DNA of 35,162 nt. Source: Streptomyces phaeochromogenes. GTDB taxonomy: Bacteria > Actinomycetota > Actinomycetes > Streptomycetales > Streptomycetaceae. Location of the stretch: NCBI RefSeq assembly GCF_001418655.1, contig NZ_LIQZ01000298.1, positions 1 to 35,162 on the forward strand. The letters run 5' to 3'. Positions within the stretch are counted from its first letter, which is position 1, and each line of letters starts with the position of its first letter. The notes beneath the pieces were generated by a model. The model saw only the letters and a list, made by a program, of their open reading frames with translations. It was not told the DNA's origin and ran no database searches. Of this stretch, positions 31,590 through 35,162 are shown one piece after another. The translations under genes were made by a program, and so were the position numbers.

Positions 31590-31712
31590 CTTGCCCTCCT
31601 TCTGTTTCAGCAGGCTGCACAGCAGGCCGGTGAGCTGCTCGAACACGACATCGCGCTGCCACTTGGCGAAGTAGCCGTACTCGGTCTCGTCGCGGAGCGC
31701 GGGAACAGACAA
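31590..31712 (-). pseudogene. IS5-type transposase N-terminal scrap
   Basis: The minus strand reads TEYGYFAKWQRDVVFEQLTG, LLCSLLKQKEGKRAQLSGWV and ID, which resembles the helical region before the first Asp of IS5-family transposases (YFAKWQRDGVFEQL, then VIDAQSVK). The sequence leaves the family after ID. Only about 40 residues are left. Confidence 0.6.
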
Positions 31713-31857
31713 AGGCCGCTCTCGCGTCCGGCTCTTCCCTTTACGAGCGACCGAATTCGAGGGGCCAAACGACCTGCGACCCTATTGAAGGGACAGGCAG
31801 TCACACGGTTGGCCGTTCGGCATCCCGGTAAGAGCCGGGCAGGCCCGCGGAGGCGGC

Positions 31858-31891
31858 TGCCCCGCCGTTCTGCCCAGGACGGCGGGGCAGT
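31858..31891 (-). terminator. Hairpin after the FtsX-type permease gene
   Basis: CTGCCCCGCCGT and its exact complement form a 12-base stem with a 10-base loop, just beyond the leftward stop at 31897. It probably terminates the operon. Confidence 0.75.
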
Positions 31892-31896
31892 CGGGG

Positions 31897-34299
31897 TCAC
31901 TCCGTGCGCAGCCCCTCCGGCCGCATCATCCTCCACAGCGGTGGCACGCTCAGCAGAGTGACGAGCAGAACCAGCACCCCGGCCACTCCCGCGTAGGGCA
32001 GGAACACCCACCAGTCCTTGGCCGGCTTCTGCACCATGCGGAGCATCACATGACCCAGCGCCAGGCCCCCGGCCGCAGCGAGCAGCGTGCCGACGAATAC
32101 CGGGACGGCCGTCTGCCACAACACCGACCAGGCCAGCGTGGAACGCCGGGTACCGAACGCCACCAGGACCGACAGCAGACGCCTGCGCTCCCGCAGCTGC
32201 TCGATCTGGGACACCAGCATGCTCGCGGCGATCAGCACCATCATCAGCGTGCCGCCGACGAGCAGGCCGGTCTGGACCGTGTCGTACTCCTTGTCGCGCT
32301 GCTCGTTCTGTCGCACCGACACGTAGATGGTCGGGTCCAGCCTGGCGGCCGTGGTGCGGATCTCGTCCACCGCATCGGTGCCGCGGGGATCCGTGAGAAC
32401 ACCCGCCGACGTGCGGGCCCCTGGCAGAGGTCCGGCTGGCAAGGCCCCCGGGGTGGCCAGGATCCCGTTGTACCTTTCGCCCATCGGGGCGGGCACGGTC
32501 ATGACCACCGGGCTGTCGGCCGGCAGCGTCCATCGGAGCTCTGGAGCCGGGCCGTCCGGGCCGTAGTCGTCGAGAGTGACAGCCCGGCCGGGCCTGGCCG
32601 TTTGGTCCACGTATCGATTGCCGGCGGCATCACCCGGGTTGTGCGCGACGAAGGTGTCACCGTCACGGCATGAGGGCAGGCGGGCCATCTTCCGCAGATG
32701 GGCACAGTCTGCGACGGCCAGGCCCGTCACCGACCCCTCGGGACCGGACACGTACGCCTCGGTCAGGGCGAACGCCGCCCTGACGCCCGGCGTGCGGCGA
32801 AGACCGTTCTCCAGTCGTGCGGCGGTGACGGCGTTCCGGTCCTGCGACATGAGGGTGAGGTCCGGTGCCCGACCGGTGCCACCGCTGCCGGAGGGGGTGA
32901 TGAAGCTCTGCTGCATCGCACCGAACATGAGCTGCAGCACGATCGCTCCCGCGGAGGCCACCATGATGCCGCTGACAGCGCGTGCCGCCGAACCGCTGGA
33001 CAGTTGGAGGCGGCGTATGGCGAGCTGCCACGGCACGGGGCCGCCCCGCAGCCGGGCCACGGCCGCTTCCACCAGCCAGGGCAGGAGCCCGGCCAGGCCG
33101 ACCAGCACCAGCGCCGTCCCGGCGGCGACAGTGGCCGGGTCGACGTCCTGGGACCCAGGGGTGACCCGGTCGGAGAACAGGAGGATCGCCAGGCCCACGG
33201 CCGGCAGAACCAGCCGCCACCACAGTCGCCTTCGACGCAGGCGTGCATTGCGAACGACACCGAGCGGTTCGACGGACACCGAGCGCATCGCGGAGAGGGT
33301 CACCACGACCGAGGCGAACGGCACAGCAACGGCGATGAGTACGGCCAGGGGAAGGCGCGGGACGATATCGCTCGGGTAGGCGCTGACGCCCCACAGCCGA
33401 ACGTATCCCGCTGCCTGACGCCCCACCAGGAAAAGCGCGCCGCCGAGTACGACGCCGAGGACCGAGCCGAAGAGAGCCTCGCCGGCGGCGATCCGGGCGA
33501 CCATACGACGGTCCGCGCCGACCAGCCGCAGCGCGGCGAGCCTGCGATCCCTGCGGTCGCCGCCGAAGCGCACCGCCGTGGCGATGAAGATGCCGACGGG
33601 CACCAGGAGTACGACGCAGATCATCACCACCAGCAGGTACAACAGCGCGTTGAGGGGTTTGTGCCGCGGGGAGTACCCGTAGTGCGCGGCGCGTACAGCC
33701 CCGGCGTCGAGACTGATGCGATCGCTGCCCGCGTAGTAGTGAAGCTCGGTCGCGTCGAGCAGACCCGAAGGCGCGATGCTTCCGACGATCCGGTAGTCCA
33801 GACGCTCTTTGAGCAAGGCACCCGCGGGTGTGTCGAGCAGCTTCCTCAGGGCCGGGGAGACGACCATCTCGCCGGGTGCGGGGATCCTCGCGACGCCGGG
33901 CGGGGCAGGTGCACGCGGACCGTCGGCGCGCAGCAGCATCCCGCCCACGTGGTCCGACCGGAAGTCGGTGTCGCCGGCAAGCCACAGGAAGGAGGATTCC
34001 GACCGCGACACCGAGGACGACGACATGACGTTGGACGGCTTACGGGCGTCGCCGCGCTCGCTACGGACGGACAGGATGTTCGGTGTGGACGCGGCGACCA
34101 GCAGCAGCGCCACACCGAGTGCCACCCCGACGCCGGTGAGGAATGTCCTTGCCCAACCGCCGCGGCCCCCGGCCGCGGCGAAGCGTATGCCCAGGCCGAG
34201 TTCACGGATCCACGCTCCTGGTCCGCCGAGCCCCTCCGCGGAGCGATTCGGTGCGGAGGAATGACCATCGCCACTGTGCGCACGGTCGTCGAGGGTCAT
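31897..34299 (-). CDS. FtsX/MacB-type ABC transporter permease
   Basis: An 800-residue membrane protein from ATG 34299. It has an N-terminal membrane helix (WARTFLTGVGVALGVALLLV), a large extracytoplasmic loop, a three-helix FtsX block (LLYLLVVMICVVLLVPVGIF, ALFGSVLGVVLGGALFLVG, LAVLIAVAVPFASVVVTL), more helices in the middle (VGLAILLF, VAAGTALVLVGLAGLLPWLV, IMVASAGAIVLQLMFGAMQ), a second loop, and a C-terminal block (GLLVGGTLMMVLIAASMLVS, FVGTLLAAAGGLALGHVML, VAGVLVLLVTLLSV). LRLVGADRRMVARIAAGEAL is the cytoplasmic motif of the family. It overlaps the ATPase gene by four bases, so they form one exporter; the substrate is unknown. Confidence 0.9.
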   Translation of the reverse strand: MTLDDRAHSGDGHSSAPNRSAEGLGGPGAWIRELGLGIRFAAAGGRGGWARTFLTGVGVALGVALLLVAASTPNILSVRSERGDARKPSNVMSSSSVSRSESSFLWLAGDTDFRSDHVGGMLLRADGPRAPAPPGVARIPAPGEMVVSPALRKLLDTPAGALLKERLDYRIVGSIAPSGLLDATELHYYAGSDRISLDAGAVRAAHYGYSPRHKPLNALLYLLVVMICVVLLVPVGIFIATAVRFGGDRRDRRLAALRLVGADRRMVARIAAGEALFGSVLGVVLGGALFLVGRQAAGYVRLWGVSAYPSDIVPRLPLAVLIAVAVPFASVVVTLSAMRSVSVEPLGVVRNARLRRRRLWWRLVLPAVGLAILLFSDRVTPGSQDVDPATVAAGTALVLVGLAGLLPWLVEAAVARLRGGPVPWQLAIRRLQLSSGSAARAVSGIMVASAGAIVLQLMFGAMQQSFITPSGSGGTGRAPDLTLMSQDRNAVTAARLENGLRRTPGVRAAFALTEAYVSGPEGSVTGLAVADCAHLRKMARLPSCRDGDTFVAHNPGDAAGNRYVDQTARPGRAVTLDDYGPDGPAPELRWTLPADSPVVMTVPAPMGERYNGILATPGALPAGPLPGARTSAGVLTDPRGTDAVDEIRTTAARLDPTIYVSVRQNEQRDKEYDTVQTGLLVGGTLMMVLIAASMLVSQIEQLRERRRLLSVLVAFGTRRSTLAWSVLWQTAVPVFVGTLLAAAGGLALGHVMLRMVQKPAKDWWVFLPYAGVAGVLVLLVTLLSVPPLWRMMRPEGLRTE

Positions 34300-34982
34300 A
34301 CGACGCGCTCCATGTCCCGGGACTTGCCGTCGCGTACGACGATCTCGCGGTCCGAGTAGGCGGCGACGCGGGCCTCGTGCGTGACGAGGACGACGGCGGC
34401 GTTGGCGGAACGGGCGGCGTCGGTGAGCAGCTCCATCACGCGTTCGCCGTTGAGGGAGTCGAGGGCGCCGGTGGGTTCGTCGGCGAAGAGCACGCGCGGG
34501 TCGGTGACCAGGGCGCGGGCGACGGCGACGCGCTGGCCCTGGCCGCCGGAGACCTCGCCGGGCCGCTTGGCCCTGAGGTCGTCGACCTCCAGCTGCTCCA
34601 TCCGCGCCAGGGCGGTGCGTTCGGCGTCCTTGCGGGAGGCGCCGTTCAGCCGCAGCGGCAGGGCCACGTTCTCCACACAGGTCAGCTCCGGTACGAGCTG
34701 GCCGAACTGGAAGACGAAGCCGAACTGGGAGCGGCGCAGCGCGCTGCGCTGGGCGTCGTTCATCGTCGCCATCTCCTGGCCGCCGTACATGATCGAGCCC
34801 GAGTCGGGCGTCACGATGCCGGCGAGGCAGTGCAGGAGGGTCGACTTGCCGGAGCCCGAGGGGCCCATCACGGCGACGACCTCGCCGGGGTGGATGTTGA
34901 ACCCGGCGCCGTCCAGGGCGTTGGTGGGGCCGTACGCCTTGCGCAGGTCGTGGGCCACGAGCAGGGAGCCTGCGGGGGTCAT
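34296..34982 (-). CDS. ABC transporter ATPase, MacB/LolD type
   Basis: A 228-residue protein from ATG 34982. All motifs are present: Walker A GPSGSGKST (residues 40-48), Q-loop FVFQFGQLVPELT, signature VSGGQGQRVAVARAL, Walker B VLFADEPTGALDS, and the switch His in LVTHEARVAAYSDREIVVRD. Length and motifs are those of the small ATPases that pair with FtsX-type permeases. Its last four bases overlap the permease start (ATGA), and its start overlaps the stop of a PadR-type regulator, so three genes are translationally coupled. Such cassettes often export peptides or antibiotics under control of the linked regulator. Confidence 0.95.
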   Translation of the reverse strand: MTPAGSLLVAHDLRKAYGPTNALDGAGFNIHPGEVVAVMGPSGSGKSTLLHCLAGIVTPDSGSIMYGGQEMATMNDAQRSALRRSQFGFVFQFGQLVPELTCVENVALPLRLNGASRKDAERTALARMEQLEVDDLRAKRPGEVSGGQGQRVAVARALVTDPRVLFADEPTGALDSLNGERVMELLTDAARSANAAVVLVTHEARVAAYSDREIVVRDGKSRDMERVV

Positions 34983-35162
34983 CGAGTCACCGCCTCTGCG
35001 AGCTTGCCGAGGCGCGCGGCGGTGAGTTCCAGCCAGCGCAGGTCGGCTTCGAGATGGAAAAGAGCGTGGTCACAGATCAGCTGGTCGGCGAGATCGCCCT
35101 TGCGCTTGCGGTCGGTGAGCATCCGCATCATGCGCAGGTGCTCCGCGCGCTGGGTGTCGAGG
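34979..35162 (-). CDS. PadR-family regulator, C-terminal part (runs off the right edge)
   Basis: The minus strand frame reads LDTQRAEHLRMMRMLTDRKR, KGDLADQLICDHALFHLEAD and LRWLELTAARLGKLAEAVTR, then TGA at 34979-34981. This is the helical C-terminal dimerisation domain of PadR regulators; the winged helix would lie beyond the window. The stop overlaps the ATPase start, which suggests that it controls the exporter operon and is translated with it. Confidence 0.7.
   Translation of the reverse strand, partial: LDTQRAEHLRMMRMLTDRKRKGDLADQLICDHALFHLEADLRWLELTAARLGKLAEAVTR

Noticed and set aside
30234..31712. Minus-strand open frame of 492 codons
   Set aside because: It strings together an IS5-type scrap, one frame of the NDH-2 relic and the antisense of other sequence; only the named pieces are real.
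1..35162. tRNA or rRNA genes and attachment sites
   Set aside because: No cloverleaf-type sequence with a TTCGA loop in context and no rRNA-like stretch was seen when reading both strands.

Overview
The window is high-GC actinobacterial DNA. Codon use, GTG starts with AAGGAG-type ribosome sites, and MmyB-type XRE, DUF6300-like and Doc-like TA proteins all point to Streptomyces. The density of broken genes and insertion-sequence pieces suggests a variable chromosome arm or an old integration hot spot. No tRNA, rRNA, phage structural gene or CRISPR array was seen.

Layout: (1) 1-4.7 kb holds a 5'-truncated ABC transporter gene and three copies of one uncharacterised gene family (one intact, one truncated, one riddled with lesions), with a small membrane protein, a DUF6300-like protein and a PH-like membrane protein between them. 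(2) 5.0-9.7 kb holds two small unknown-function gene pairs around a lone integrase-core transposase and two pseudogenes. (3) 9.7-13.1 kb is a graveyard: a mosaic of IS256 and IS30 transposase pieces, an RHS-repeat relic, an apparently intact Doc-like toxin/antitoxin pair and an IS630 relic. (4) 13.1-20.05 kb is a small-molecule and redox island: alpha/beta hydrolase, two SDRs, MmyB-type XRE regulator, carboxymuconolactone decarboxylase-like protein and two cupins, with an internally deleted hydrolase and an internally deleted MFS pump. (5) 20.05-23.1 kb is an IS21-type element with recognisable terminal repeats, now carrying a VOC-family gene, a complete IS110 transposase and only the front of its own IstA; it abuts a truncated NmrA-like gene. 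(6) 23.2-29.7 kb continues the redox theme: NmrA-like NAD(P)-binding protein, YceI-like protein, a chimeric sigma/LuxR relic, a secreted hydrolase, an HSL-type esterase and a SigJ-like sigma gene with three frameshifts. (7) 29.8-35.2 kb holds a coiled-coil/winged-helix protein, a tail-anchored protein, an NDH-2 relic next to an IS5-type relic, and an overlapping PadR - ABC ATPase - FtsX-type permease operon read leftwards.

How it fits together: regions 4 and 6 look like one dispersed set of enzymes acting on small organic molecules or quinone-like compounds. They may be under shared control, because a GTGTCACA-type motif recurs in three divergent intergenic regions. Much of the set has been damaged by one-base deletions, short tandem duplications and IS activity. 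The most novel-looking parts are the three-copy family with a sigma region 4-like tail, the two unknown gene pairs, the Doc-like toxin lacking its catalytic motif, and the nested IS21/IS110 element with a passenger enzyme and a probable bridge-RNA region. All assignments come from reading the sequence; no database search was run.
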